Shown here piece by piece: positions 17,423 to 26,989 of a DNA stretch of 64,000 bases. A program made the position numbers and the translations under genes. The notes under the pieces were generated by a model. The model was not told the origin of the DNA. It searched no databases and was given only the letters and a program-made list of their open reading frames with translations. How positions within the stretch are numbered: the first letter of the stretch is position 1; each line of letters begins with the position of its first letter. Source of the DNA: a bacterium (lineage in GTDB: Bacteria; Cyanobacteriota; Vampirovibrionia; Vampirovibrionales; Vampirovibrionaceae). The stretch covers positions 1,891,848 to 1,955,847 of the forward strand of contig JAUIEU010000001.1 in NCBI GenBank assembly GCA_030429585.1, written 5' to 3'.

Positions 17423-19453
17423 TTATAGGGCAGATAAATTGGCCTGATCGGCATCTAGCAGGCGTTTGCCTACCGTATCAAACTGCACACGCAGGGTGGT
17501 TCGCCCACCGGTATGAATAAGGTGTTGAATGGTGCCCTGCCCGTAGCGTGGGTGTTGTACCCGTTGGCCTTTGGCATAATCAGTGCCGCCATTAGGGGTG
17601 TGGGTTGCGGTAGGGGTGGCTACATAGGCAGCTTGCCGGTGGGTTAAGGCAGGCGTCGAGGGTATTACAGTCGGTTGCTCGGCGGTATTAAGGTTGGGTT
17701 CGGAGGCTACAGGGGTGAGTGGCGGGGTGTTGGGGGTATCGTCAAACACGGCTAAGGTATCAGCGATAGGGCGAGTGATGGTTGCTTCAGGGGGCTTGTC
17801 TGCCACCGCCACGGCCTGGTGAGGGTTAGGCTGGGCAGGCTCGCTTGCTGCTGTGGGGAAATCAAAGTCAAAGCCGCCATCTTCAGTAGTGGGCGCGTCT
17901 GCAGGGGTACTTTCAAACTCGGGGCTACCGGAGCTAATGGGATGAATGGCAACTGGGGTATCGCTAGGTAAAAAGGCAGCCTGCATGGTGTCGTCTTGCG
18001 TATCGAAGGCGGCAAACATCTCATCCGTATTGGTAGGCGCTGTGGTTTCGGCAGGCATTGCAGCGGCTTGTATCATTGTTTCGGCAGGTGTGGGGGGCGC
18101 CGGTGTTTCTGGTTGTGGGGTAGTTGGTTGCGCTGGTGGGGGCAAGGGCAAAGGTACTTCTGCCACACGAATAGGGTTGTGGGGTGATGGTGCCAGCTTA
18201 GGCAGTGGTTGAGGGGCGGGCAGTTGGGGTAAGTCTAAGGCGTAATCTTGTTGGCAGGCGTGGCCAGCTAATTGGTAACTAAAGGTTAAATTTTGTACTA
18301 GCGGGCCGCTTACGGTTAGTTCTACATCGTGGGGCGGGGTGGTCTCGCTGGTATCAAAAATGGTATCTGTGGTTAGGGCTTCTAGTGGCCATGCATAGTG
18401 GGTATCAATCACGCTAACAGAATTTTTAGTGGCCTGCGAATGGGGCGATAAGCACACAGTCGTGTTGCCAGTAGTAGCGGCATAGTCTTGCAGAGTGGCG
18501 GCTTGCGCGGGGTTGGGGCCATGCCAAACAAGGTGCAGGTGGGTATCTGCGGTGGGGGCGTTGCAAGCAATATCATCCACAATTTGATGGGTGACGACCG
18601 CTTTTAATGCGTGCGGTAAGGCAGATAAATTTAGCAGTGCCACATCCTGATGAGCGCTTTCTAACTGTGGCGATATCTTTTCGGCGTTTTTAGAGTTGCT
18701 ATGGGCCGAAATAGCCGCATGCCAAGGCATATTGGGCAGGGCGTCGGCAAGATAAGTTAAGGCGTCGCCTAGGGTGGTTAGGGGGGCAATATCGTCGGTG
18801 TCGTCAAAACAGGCCAGTACTTCTGCCTGAAATCCCTCTGGCCAGCCGCGGAGCACAGCGCCCATTAATGGGCCAAAGCCAAACCGGGCCAGTGGTAGTT
18901 GTGCTGCGGTGTAATTAATACTGTGGCTAAAGCCGGTTGCCAGGGTGCCGTCGGGGTCTACTATTAACCAACGGCCAGCTAGTTGGGGCATTAGGTTGTG
19001 GAGCAATTGCCGCTTAACGCCAAGCGCATTGCCGCTAAGCCAAAGGGTATGGCCATGCAGCTGTTTCGGGTCGCCTAGCGGTACATCGTTCCATTGCCAC
19101 AGGGGTGCAGATGGCTGCGATAGGTGGGAGGTAACCCCCTCTTTGCTAGGAAAGCATACGGTGGTGGGCAGTTCGGTAAAATTAGGTTGGCTGGCTGGGT
19201 GCAGGGTAAGTTCCCATTGAGGAAGCCCATCATGATTTGTCGTTAGGATAGCGTTGGTTAAGGTGCCCGTGGCAGGCATGTGCTCGGGTGCTGAGCTGTT
19301 ACCGCCCCATAGCCATACCGGTTGGCGCCCCAGTTGTGCCAGTGGTGGGCACTGGCTGTGGGGAGCCAAGGTTATAACCCATTCATTGGGCCCAAACTGG
19401 GCATGCTGAATGGTAAATAGTGATGACGATGAAGCCAGATCGGGCGACGACAT
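17423..19453 (-). CDS. Degenerate HerA-like ATPase fold with Pro-rich middle and UvrD-tail-like C-terminus, unknown
   Basis: A 676-aa cytosolic protein. Residues 1-370 follow the order of HerA/FtsK-type ATPases: a beta-rich start, SGNALGVKRQ at 140-149 in place of the P-loop, and WLIVDPDGT at 162-170. VALLNLSALPHALKAVV and then HLHLVWHG stand where Walker B would be. The P-loop Ser/Thr is Arg and the Walker B acidic residues are missing, so ATP hydrolysis is unlikely. Residues 400-620 are low-complexity Pro/Thr/Ala. The last 50 residues (KGQRVQHPRYGQGTIQHL) resemble the C-terminal Tudor-like tail of UvrD/PcrA helicases. The domain reading is my inference; no function is claimed. Confidence 0.55.
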   Translation of the reverse strand: MSSPDLASSSSLFTIQHAQFGPNEWVITLAPHSQCPPLAQLGRQPVWLWGGNSSAPEHMPATGTLTNAILTTNHDGLPQWELTLHPASQPNFTELPTTVCFPSKEGVTSHLSQPSAPLWQWNDVPLGDPKQLHGHTLWLSGNALGVKRQLLHNLMPQLAGRWLIVDPDGTLATGFSHSINYTAAQLPLARFGFGPLMGAVLRGWPEGFQAEVLACFDDTDDIAPLTTLGDALTYLADALPNMPWHAAISAHSNSKNAEKISPQLESAHQDVALLNLSALPHALKAVVTHQIVDDIACNAPTADTHLHLVWHGPNPAQAATLQDYAATTGNTTVCLSPHSQATKNSVSVIDTHYAWPLEALTTDTIFDTSETTPPHDVELTVSGPLVQNLTFSYQLAGHACQQDYALDLPQLPAPQPLPKLAPSPHNPIRVAEVPLPLPPPAQPTTPQPETPAPPTPAETMIQAAAMPAETTAPTNTDEMFAAFDTQDDTMQAAFLPSDTPVAIHPISSGSPEFESTPADAPTTEDGGFDFDFPTAASEPAQPNPHQAVAVADKPPEATITRPIADTLAVFDDTPNTPPLTPVASEPNLNTAEQPTVIPSTPALTHRQAAYVATPTATHTPNGGTDYAKGQRVQHPRYGQGTIQHLIHTGGRTTLRVQFDTVGKRLLDADQANLSAL

Positions 19454-19661
19454 GGACAGACCTGAACAAATAAACGATAAAAAACCAACGGATGGCGCAA
19501 ACGGCTACCCTACAGAATACCACTGCTTACCGGCAAGCGGTACAGGGTAAAGCATGAGGGCGCGCTAGGGGTACAGTATCGGCCATTAGTTGCAGCCCCC
19601 CATGGAAACCGTATGATTAACCGAGTGATGATGTTTTAACCAGCCAAGAAAAACCCGTGTA

Positions 19662-20936
19662 ATGGGCGCTAACCCTAACAATCAGTCTAATTTGTTTGCA
19701 GCTGCCAATCGGCAGGTGCCGCTTGCTGAGCAACTCCGCCCTAGCACCTTGGATGACGTGATTGGCCAGCAGCATTTATTTGCCCCCGGCCAACCCTTGC
19801 GCGGTTTGGTAGATGGGCAAGAACTGGTAAGCATGGTGCTGTGGGGCCCGCCGGGGGTGGGCAAAACCACGTTGGCCCGTATTATTGCCCGCCATGCTAG
19901 CGCCCGCTTTGTAGAATTAAGCGCCGTGAATAGTGGCTTAAAAGAATTGCGCCAAGTGGTGGCCGATGCAGAAACCTCGTTAAACAGTGGTGGTTCGCCC
20001 ACCGTGTTGTTTATTGATGAGATTCACCGCTATAGCAAAACCCAGCAAGATGCCTTGCTGCCGGTGGTAGAAAATGGCACGCTAATTGTGATGGGTGCCA
20101 CCACTGAAAATCCGTCTTTTCAGGTGATTGGGGCGTTACTCTCTCGGATGTTGGTGGTGCGTTTGCAACCTTTAGGGGCAGAAGACATTACCCAGGTTTG
20201 CCAGCGGGCCCAACAGTTTTTGCCTGATGTGGCGCCACTATCGCCAGAAGTAACCGGATTTTTAGCTCGCCATGCTAATGGCGATGCCCGCAAAGCCCTA
20301 GGATTAATAGAGATTGCCGCCAAGTGTGCCGCGGTTTCGGTAGAATCTAACAAAAAAGAAATTACCGCCAAATTGCTAGAAGCTATTGCTCAGCGTCATG
20401 CGGTGCAATACGACCAAAATGGCGATGCCCACTACGACCACGCCAGCGCCTACCAAAAAAGTATGCGCGGCGGCGATGCGGATGCCGCCCTGTACTGGCT
20501 GGCTAAAATGATAGCCGGTGGCGAAGACCCACGCTTTATTGCCCGTCGGTTGGTAGTAACCGCCGCCGAAGATGTGGGCTTAGCCCGCCCGACAGCCCTT
20601 GTGGTGGCCAATGCTGCCGCCCAAGCAGTAGAACGACTAGGGCTACCAGAAGGCCGCATCCCGTTGGCCACCGCCACCGCCTATGTGGCCCGCTGCCCAA
20701 AATCTAACCATGCGTATCGGGCTATAGATAAAGCGTTAGGCGATATTACCAATGGTAAAAGTTATCCGCCACCCGCCCATTTAAAAGATGCCCACTACAA
20801 AGATGCAAAAGCCTTGTACGGCCATGGCGAAGGCTATGTGTATACCCACAACAACCCAGATAGCCCGCAAACTTTTTTGCCGGAAGAACTACTCGGTACC
20901 ACGTACTTGGAGGTGCCTGACAATGCGGCCCCGTAG
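19662..20936 (+). CDS. rarA: Replication-associated recombination protein RarA (AAA+ ATPase)
   Basis: Clamp-loader-like AAA+ protein (MgsA/Mgs1 family) that acts at stalled replication forks. The P-loop is GPPGVGKTT at 62-70, Walker B is VLFIDEIHRYSK, and sensor-1 is GATTENPSF. The C-terminal half with GGDADAALYWLAKMIAGGEDP and RRLVVTAAEDVGLA is diagnostic for RarA over RuvB or DnaX. Start ATG 19662 has only a weak ribosome-binding site. It is divergent from the preceding gene across a 208-bp gap that holds a 7-bp inverted repeat near 19522-19545 but no clear promoter. Confidence 0.95.
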   Translation: MGANPNNQSNLFAAANRQVPLAEQLRPSTLDDVIGQQHLFAPGQPLRGLVDGQELVSMVLWGPPGVGKTTLARIIARHASARFVELSAVNSGLKELRQVVADAETSLNSGGSPTVLFIDEIHRYSKTQQDALLPVVENGTLIVMGATTENPSFQVIGALLSRMLVVRLQPLGAEDITQVCQRAQQFLPDVAPLSPEVTGFLARHANGDARKALGLIEIAAKCAAVSVESNKKEITAKLLEAIAQRHAVQYDQNGDAHYDHASAYQKSMRGGDADAALYWLAKMIAGGEDPRFIARRLVVTAAEDVGLARPTALVVANAAAQAVERLGLPEGRIPLATATAYVARCPKSNHAYRAIDKALGDITNGKSYPPPAHLKDAHYKDAKALYGHGEGYVYTHNNPDSPQTFLPEELLGTTYLEVPDNAAP

Positions 20937-20957
20937 TGCGGCCTTTATGGCGATGGC

Positions 20958-20985
20958 TTGTGTATAGTGCGTCTTGGTTTACAAT
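20958..20985 (+). promoter_or_regulatory. Candidate promoter for maf
   Basis: TTGTGT (20958-20963), 16-nt spacer, TACAAT (20980-20985). The -10 is good and the -35 weak. It would give a leader of about 30 nt before the ATG at 21021. Confidence 0.35.
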
Positions 20986-21020
20986 AGGGGGTAACTCATT
21001 TCTCGCAAGGATTCAGGCCC

Positions 21021-21662
21021 ATGGCATCCACCAAATCGGCAACTAAACCTAACAGTAAACAAAAAACGGGTACCCACTCTATTTTTGGTGCGCCTTTTCC
21101 GCCGGTGGTGTTGGCCTCTCAATCGCCACGGCGCCAAGCCTTAATGGAGCAACTGTACTTAACCCCTAAGTTGGTGCCTGCCCATGTCAACGAGGTGGTT
21201 TTCCATAACACTTTTAAAGAGGCCCGTGCATTGGTTACGGCTTTGTCTCAGGCTAAGTGCCGCTCGGTGGCTGGGGATTATGGCGATAGTTTGGTGATTG
21301 CCGCTGATACGGTGGTAACAATCGATGGCCAAGTATTGGGTAAACCTGCTGATGCTGTGGAGGCCACCACTATGCTGAAACAGTTGCAGGGCAATACCCA
21401 CGAGGTGGTGACCAGTATTTCCGTTAATTACCGCGGGCGCATGCTGACGGATTGCCAAACGACCGCCGTAACCATGCAGCAGTTGGATGACGACACCATT
21501 GCCCGGTATGTGGCCACTGGCGAGCCCATGGATAAGGCGGGTGCTTATGCTATCCAAGGGGCGGCTGGGGCGTTTATAGAAAAAATTGACGGCTGCTATT
21601 TTAACGTGGTGGGCATGTCGCTCAGCACCTTGCGCCAGCTTATTGGCCACTTGGTCGGCTAG
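21021..21662 (+). CDS. maf: Maf family nucleotide pyrophosphatase
   Basis: House-cleaning enzyme hydrolysing non-canonical or excess nucleoside triphosphates (dTTP/UTP or modified nucleotides, depending on subgroup). Motifs: VLASQSPRRQALMEQL near residue 31, IAADTVVTIDGQVLGKP, LQGNTHEVVTSI and the C-terminal DKAGAYAIQGAAGAFIEKI. The 30-residue basic N-terminal extension is longer than usual, but the ATG at 21021 follows CAAGGA at proper spacing. Its stop shares CTAG with the stop of the convergent UDG-like gene. The exact substrate class is not assigned. Confidence 0.92.
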   Translation: MASTKSATKPNSKQKTGTHSIFGAPFPPVVLASQSPRRQALMEQLYLTPKLVPAHVNEVVFHNTFKEARALVTALSQAKCRSVAGDYGDSLVIAADTVVTIDGQVLGKPADAVEATTMLKQLQGNTHEVVTSISVNYRGRMLTDCQTTAVTMQQLDDDTIARYVATGEPMDKAGAYAIQGAAGAFIEKIDGCYFNVVGMSLSTLRQLIGHLVG

Positions 21663-22465
21663 TTTTTAGTTTTTTTTAGAGACGTTTTGAGTTCTATAAA
21701 TCTATCGATAATGGCCTGATCAGTATCAATGCCTTTGTTTTCGCAGAATGTGTTTAAGTGTTTCCTGTTTCGAGAGGATGGGTGGGGCAATGGAAGGTAA
21801 TAATAGGTATCGTTTAGTTTTCTGATGGGACTTATAAGGGCATTTTCCGTATACGTCGTATTCTTTGTATCATAGGGTTCAAAGCCCGAACTGTTTTTAT
21901 ATAGGTGGGCCAGTTCATAAAATGCGGCAGAGCCGACGGCACCAATAATTTTTGGGTTAACGGCGTTTATTATTTCTTTTAACCATTTTGATGCGCATTT
22001 TTCGTAAAGAACGCCATCTGTAATACTAGAGCGCTTTTCAGTGACGATTGGCCCGCTATCTTTAGTTCCTTTTCGAGAACATAGTAGAACATTCCATAAA
22101 AAGCATTGGCTCCATAGATCAACGCCTTTATTGCATAACCAAGCTTTTAATTGATTAAAAGAAGGATCGCTACTTTCAGGGTACTGGTTGTTTAAATAGT
22201 AATCTTGTTCATATTCGTTACGACGAACTTTATTGACATAATCTTCGCTCCCAAAGTCTTGGGCAAGGAGCAGTATGTTGTGGGTGTTATCCTCACGAAA
22301 ATTATCGTACCAGGGTAGGCCCCAGTCATGTAGGCCGTTATCATTGTTGTCTCGTCGTCGGCTACATTTTTCTCGACCAATAATAATATTGCTTAAATAA
22401 TCAGCACAAGTGGCTTCCTGGCACTTGGAAATATCATTAAATAAGTGTTCAAGTTCGTCGCTCAT
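21659..22465 (-). CDS. Uracil-DNA glycosylase superfamily-like protein
   Basis: A 268-aa protein with the two end motifs of the UDG fold. HNILLLAQDFGSEDY at about 62-76 sits where family members have GQDPYH or GINPG. LPLPHPSSRNRKHLN, near 224-238, matches the HPSxxN loop. Between them, NPKIIGAVGSAAFYEL matches the central strand and helix. It resembles uncharacterised 'GQDwG'-type UDG-like proteins. It is rich in Cys near the N-terminus (C15, C20, C34). The gene is visibly A+T-rich against maf and hmgA, a sign of transfer. Whether it removes uracil or binds DNA otherwise is unknown. Confidence 0.65.
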   Translation of the reverse strand: MSDELEHLFNDISKCQEATCADYLSNIIIGREKCSRRRDNNDNGLHDWGLPWYDNFREDNTHNILLLAQDFGSEDYVNKVRRNEYEQDYYLNNQYPESSDPSFNQLKAWLCNKGVDLWSQCFLWNVLLCSRKGTKDSGPIVTEKRSSITDGVLYEKCASKWLKEIINAVNPKIIGAVGSAAFYELAHLYKNSSGFEPYDTKNTTYTENALISPIRKLNDTYYYLPLPHPSSRNRKHLNTFCENKGIDTDQAIIDRFIELKTSLKKTKN

Positions 22466-22477
22466 GGTTTAAATTTT

Positions 22478-23116
22478 CTACAAACTCGGGCGGGGGATTT
22501 CAAAGGCGTCGTGGACGGGGGCGTAATAAGCACCGGCCAAGCGGCTTACCGGGTTTACTTTGTCTAGTAAAATTCGGCCATTATCGTACACATCCTCTCG
22601 GATGTTAAAGTACACAATTTCGCCAATCACAATAGTAGCGCTGCCGGGGCCGCCTTTGCCTACGGGCACCAGCTTGTATAGCTCGCACTCCATGGCAATG
22701 GGGCTTTCTTTTACTCGCGGGGGGGTAACCCGGCGGCTAGGGATGGGCGTAAATTCGGCGGCGTCAAACTCGCTCACATCGGGTGGGTATTCGGCGCTGG
22801 TTTGGTTCATGGGGGCGACTATTTCTTCAGTCACCACATTCACCACAAACTCGCCGGTTTCTTCAATATTGCGTAGGGTGTCTTTTTTGCCGCCATCGCT
22901 ACTTTTAAAGGTGGTGCTAAACATAATGCAGGGCGGGTCGGCACTTACGGCATTAAAAAAACTGTAGGGCGCCAGGTTGGTAATGCCATTGCGGCTTTGG
23001 GTAGACACAAAGGCAATAGGGCGCGGCACAATACAGCCAATGAGTAGTTTGTATTTGTCTTTTTGGCTTAGAGCGGCGGGGTCTAGCTGTACCGTGTTAA
23101 TAGTGGAGGTAGTCAT
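22478..23116 (-). CDS. Flavin reductase family (FMN-binding split-barrel) protein
   Basis: NAD(P)H:flavin oxidoreductase-like protein of 212 aa. Typical segments are CIVPRPIAFVSTQSRNGITN, NLAPYSFFNAVSADPPCIMF and TGEFVVNVVTEEIVAPMN, with the C-terminal IVIGEIVYFNI. It lies 20 nt downstream of homogentisate dioxygenase on the same strand, so it is probably in the same operon. It may recycle flavin or act on a catabolic intermediate. The family is secure, the substrate is not. Confidence 0.85.
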   Translation of the reverse strand: MTTSTINTVQLDPAALSQKDKYKLLIGCIVPRPIAFVSTQSRNGITNLAPYSFFNAVSADPPCIMFSTTFKSSDGGKKDTLRNIEETGEFVVNVVTEEIVAPMNQTSAEYPPDVSEFDAAEFTPIPSRRVTPPRVKESPIAMECELYKLVPVGKGGPGSATIVIGEIVYFNIREDVYDNGRILLDKVNPVSRLAGAYYAPVHDAFEIPRPSL

Positions 23117-23136
23117 GGCAAGTCTTTCGTAAATCG

Positions 23137-24345
23137 TTAAACAGTGGCGGGTGTTTTGGCCGTATCTTCAGCAGGGTCGGAAGAGTCGTCTTCGCGCCAG
23201 CTTAGGTGGTAGTCGGCCCATTCGGTTTCCTGGGCGCGGGGGCTCATGTGGAGGGGCTTTTCCGTATCCACCATCACGGCAATTTCATCCGTCCAGGTAT
23301 TGTTGCTATCCCAGCTTTTTTTCAGCGCCTTAGGGTGTGGCCCGTGGTGGACGCCCTGCGGGTGGAAGGTAATCATCCCAGCGTCAATCCCATCGCGGCT
23401 AAAAAAGTCGCCATCGTGGTAAAACAGCACTTCATCGTAATCAATATTGCGGTGGAAAAACGGTACTTTGAGCGCGCCGGGTTCGCTCTCTAGTGGGCGG
23501 GGCACAAAGCTGCACATTACAAAGCCGCTGCCCTGTAGGGTGGTGTGGACGCTGGGGGCCAAATGCGCGCGGTGGCTAATCACAGGGCAAATATCGTGGA
23601 TGCTCAGCTTCCAGGCGGTGAGATTGCCCTTCCAACCCACCACATCCAGGGGGTTAAAGCCGTAAAAAATGCTGCTGCATTGGCCTTGGCGCTGCACGCG
23701 CACTTCCCATTCGGTGCTGCCATCCGGGCCTTGGGCGCCTTTAAATGCTGATGGTTGTGGATCGGGCACGCCAGTGGCGGCGGGATCGTACAGGGCGTGC
23801 ATGCCTAGCAGGCCACGGTCCGGCTGGTGGACGCGGCTAAAGGATTCAATCACCAAAAAATAAGGCGTATGTTCACATACAATGCGGTAGGTGGTTCCTC
23901 GAGGAATCACCACATAATCGCCTTGTTTAAATGCTAGCGGGCCAAAGTCAGTTTCTATGGTCCCTTCGCCGCGGTGGGCAAAGTAAATTTCATCTGCGTC
24001 TGCGTTGCGAAAGAAAAACGGCATTTCCGTCAGGTTGGGCTGGCTCACGTGGATGGCCACATCCTCATTAAACAGCACACGGGTGCGGCTGGTAATGGCA
24101 TCATGGTCGCTCACACCTAGGCGATTACAATCAAAGGCGCGTGGTTTCAGGGTGCCTTCTATGCGCTTCCAATTCGTCGGGGCATGGGTGCGGTACAGGT
24201 GGCTAACAGGGCCGTAAAACCCGTCACGGCCGTGTTCTTCTTCGTATAACCCATCGGGGATGTTGACATGCCCTTGGCGTGCAATGGTTTTACCTACGGT
24301 GCCTTTAACCCAGTGCATGCTATTGGCGTGATTCTCGTTACCCAT
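23137..24345 (-). CDS. hmgA: Homogentisate 1,2-dioxygenase
   Basis: Non-haem iron enzyme that opens the homogentisate ring to maleylacetoacetate in tyrosine and phenylalanine breakdown. I use ATG 24345, which has GGAAGGA upstream; a TTG 15 codons earlier has no support. The product is 402 aa. Iron-site segments are present: FFHRNIDYDEVLFYHDGDF and ITFHPQGVHHGPHPKA, and the cupin VVIPRGTTYRIV earlier. It is followed by the flavin reductase. Fumarylacetoacetase is encoded 38 kb away at 62032; no maleylacetoacetate isomerase is seen in the window. Confidence 0.9.
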   Translation of the reverse strand: MGNENHANSMHWVKGTVGKTIARQGHVNIPDGLYEEEHGRDGFYGPVSHLYRTHAPTNWKRIEGTLKPRAFDCNRLGVSDHDAITSRTRVLFNEDVAIHVSQPNLTEMPFFFRNADADEIYFAHRGEGTIETDFGPLAFKQGDYVVIPRGTTYRIVCEHTPYFLVIESFSRVHQPDRGLLGMHALYDPAATGVPDPQPSAFKGAQGPDGSTEWEVRVQRQGQCSSIFYGFNPLDVVGWKGNLTAWKLSIHDICPVISHRAHLAPSVHTTLQGSGFVMCSFVPRPLESEPGALKVPFFHRNIDYDEVLFYHDGDFFSRDGIDAGMITFHPQGVHHGPHPKALKKSWDSNNTWTDEIAVMVDTEKPLHMSPRAQETEWADYHLSWREDDSSDPAEDTAKTPATV

Positions 24346-24498
24346 ACCGTTTGTCCTTCCTTGTTTATGGCTTTTTCCAGTGTATGCCAAGGGCAGCAGG
24401 GCTTCAATGTTGGGGTGTTACAAGGGCAATTGCGACTGTTGAGGGCTTTTATATAATGAGTGAGCCTTTCTGTGCTTTTTAGTAGAAGGAGATGCATC

Positions 24499-25248
24499 GT
24501 GGTTTCTGTACAATCTGCCCAAAAAATAGCACTAGATTCGGGTCTTCTTTTTAAAAAGAAATTGTTAAAAGGCGATTCGTTAAGGAGTGCTCTTGCTGCC
24601 CAGTTTGATGCGATGGGTAAAGCTAGTGAAGCTGGGCCTAAGCAATTTGTTAAGGCTCCAGAGAACTTGCGTCAGCAGGTAATTGATAAGCTGGAGACGG
24701 CTGGGGTTAAGCTAACCGATGCGTTTAAGCGGCAAGCCCCAGCGTATTTTCATGAATCAGATGTTTCTATCCATTCACCCAGTTACCGTAAGGTTTGGGA
24801 GCCACTGTCTCATAAATGGTTTGACAATATTGTTAAATCCGGTACGGACCGTTCTATTAAAATTGTAAAGCTACCCAGTGCAAAGCAATTAACCGAAGAT
24901 TTAAAATTTGAAGCTGCCCCTTTAGCCAATTTGCTTAAACGATGGGTATCGGTGGTCAAACGTTATTCTAAAGACGTAACGCTTTATATTAATAAACCAT
25001 GGAAAATATTTTCAGGAAAATCTGCAGTGGCAGAGGTTCGCTTAAGCCCGGATATGGTTGCCTATGTTGCTCAAAGCAAATCAAAATCAGGCCTTAAGCA
25101 AAAAGTAAAGCATGTGTTAGATGGTGTGGATAGCTTGGCACGATTAATTGGTATGTTTAATAAAAAATGGGCCACTCAATTTAAAGCGTTGCTGCAAAAA
25201 TCCATTACAAAAACAGAGCACGCTATGACTAAAGTAAAATCGGCCTAG
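24499..25248 (+). CDS. Lys-rich hypothetical protein
   Basis: Start GTG 24499 is chosen because AAGGAG (24486-24491) precedes it by 7 nt. The 249-aa product is basic, helical and without clear membrane segments. It has many Lys/Ser stretches such as VAQSKSKSGLKQKVKHVLDG. No family is recognised. The DNA is more A+T-rich than mgtE and hmgA. Its stop shares CTAG with the convergent mgtE stop. It may belong with the other lineage-specific A+T-rich genes at 13867, 36695, 44061 and 63104. Confidence 0.6.
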   Translation: MVSVQSAQKIALDSGLLFKKKLLKGDSLRSALAAQFDAMGKASEAGPKQFVKAPENLRQQVIDKLETAGVKLTDAFKRQAPAYFHESDVSIHSPSYRKVWEPLSHKWFDNIVKSGTDRSIKIVKLPSAKQLTEDLKFEAAPLANLLKRWVSVVKRYSKDVTLYINKPWKIFSGKSAVAEVRLSPDMVAYVAQSKSKSGLKQKVKHVLDGVDSLARLIGMFNKKWATQFKALLQKSITKTEHAMTKVKSA

Positions 25249-26744
25249 CCAGCGCCCAAGGATTCTTTAACCATGGGCTGGTAAAACAGCACGGTTAGCA
25301 GGTATAGGTAAATGCTAAAGGTGAGCAAATCGGTGGTGGTGGTAATTAAAGGGCCGCCCACACCGGCAGGGTCTTGCTTGAAGATTTGGCTGTAAAAATA
25401 GGGCGTCAGCATGCCCACCGTACTGGCAATAAATAAACTGCCAAAAATCCATAGGGTTAGTAGGGTGGTTAGGGGCCAATCCTGATACATCACAAAGGTA
25501 AACACACCAATCACACTGGCAAAACTAACGCCCAGGGTTAGGGCCACCATCCACTCGCGGCGTAGCTTTTCCCAAATATTGCGAGGCGTGATGAGACCTT
25601 GAGAGAGGCCGCGAACCGTAATGGTATCCGTTTGGGTGCCCATGTTACCGGCAAGGCCGGTGAGTAGAGGCATAAAGCTAACGGCAATCACCATGGCTTG
25701 CACGGTGGTTTCGTAGCGGGCAATAATAAAACTGGCCATGAGTTGGGCAAACACAGTAATGCCTAACCAGGGGAAACGCGCCTTAAATGCGCCCCAAAAG
25801 GGGCCAGTCAGCAGGTTTTTTTCATCCAAATCTTCAATATTAATCCCGCTGGCCCGGTACAGCTCTTCGCTGCCCTCTTCTTCAATAATTTCAATCACAT
25901 CATCCACGGTAATAATGCCGCGCAGGGTGTTTTGGGCATCCACCACCGGCATGGCCAGCAGGTTATCGTATTTTCGGAAAAGATTGGCCACAAAAGCATC
26001 GTCGTAGTGGATAAGGGCGGATTTTACGTCCGCATTCATAATGCGGTACACCGGCATATCATCCGGGCAGCGTACTAGCGATTTTAAACTCACCACGCCG
26101 AGGAGCTTGTCGTCATCATCGGTGATGAAAACGTAATAGATAAAATCCTTGTCGTCGGCTTTGCGAATTTTGGCCAGTGCTTCGCCTACCGTGTCTTCCA
26201 CACTGGCGGGGATGTAATCGGTGGTCATTAAGCCGGCGGCGGTATCGGGTTCTTCTAGTAGTAGCTCTTGGATGGCTTGGGTGTCTTCATCCAGGGGCAT
26301 ACCCTCGAGTAAGCGCTGGCTGTCTTCTTCTTCTAATTCTTGTAGGATGTCTACCGCGTCATCGCTAGCCATGGCCCGCAAAATTTTACCGCCAATTAGG
26401 GTGGGTAGCGTGTTTAAGCAGTGGGCTTGTAGTTCATCATCTAACGAGAGAATGACTTGAGCCGCTTGCCCCATGTTGAGGTATTGAAAACAGGTAATAG
26501 CCTGGGCTTTAGAGAGATATTGGGCCATAACTTCCGCCACATCGGCAAAGTGGGTGCGGTTTAAAATGCGGCGCAGTTGGGCCGGGTTGCGTTTTTCCAG
26601 GGCGCGTTTTAGTTTTTCATGCAGTTGCACGGGCGATACATGATGCCCGCCAGGGACTTGTGCGGCGGCTTCTGCCAAGGATTTTAGCGCATCGTCATCG
26701 TTGTTGGCGGCGTCAGGGTGAGGAGGGGTGTGTTCGGGCGGCAT
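25245..26744 (-). CDS. mgtE: Magnesium transporter MgtE
   Basis: Mg2+ channel of the inner membrane. Domain order is canonical: an N-terminal superhelical domain (about 40-165), two CBS domains (about 170-300) that sense cytosolic Mg2+, and five transmembrane helices (about 320-495). The pore region contains NMGTQTDTITVRGLSQG and the last helices GGPLITTTTDLLTFSIYLYLL, matching MgtE signatures. The full length of 499 aa is normal, with a Pro/His-rich tail at the N-terminus. The 245-bp gap upstream (26745-26989) is divergent to panB. Confidence 0.95.
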   Translation of the reverse strand: MPPEHTPPHPDAANNDDDALKSLAEAAAQVPGGHHVSPVQLHEKLKRALEKRNPAQLRRILNRTHFADVAEVMAQYLSKAQAITCFQYLNMGQAAQVILSLDDELQAHCLNTLPTLIGGKILRAMASDDAVDILQELEEEDSQRLLEGMPLDEDTQAIQELLLEEPDTAAGLMTTDYIPASVEDTVGEALAKIRKADDKDFIYYVFITDDDDKLLGVVSLKSLVRCPDDMPVYRIMNADVKSALIHYDDAFVANLFRKYDNLLAMPVVDAQNTLRGIITVDDVIEIIEEEGSEELYRASGINIEDLDEKNLLTGPFWGAFKARFPWLGITVFAQLMASFIIARYETTVQAMVIAVSFMPLLTGLAGNMGTQTDTITVRGLSQGLITPRNIWEKLRREWMVALTLGVSFASVIGVFTFVMYQDWPLTTLLTLWIFGSLFIASTVGMLTPYFYSQIFKQDPAGVGGPLITTTTDLLTFSIYLYLLTVLFYQPMVKESLGAG

Positions 26745-26989
26745 GGGGTAGGTGGCTTTGGTATAAAAAAGGAGATGTGAAGGACGGTATAAATTGTCGC
26801 AGCCCTTGCAGCGGAAAGCAACCTAAAAAAGCTGGGTATAGCCTTTTGTAGGGCTTGTTACCCTTTTTTGCCAGGGGTTTGGCGTGGTTGTGTAACAAGG
26901 TGGCCTACATACCGCTAATACTCGGTGGTTTTTGGCTACAATAGAGGCTATCGTTCGCTATATGCCCCACTGTAAGGAATGGTGCTCTC

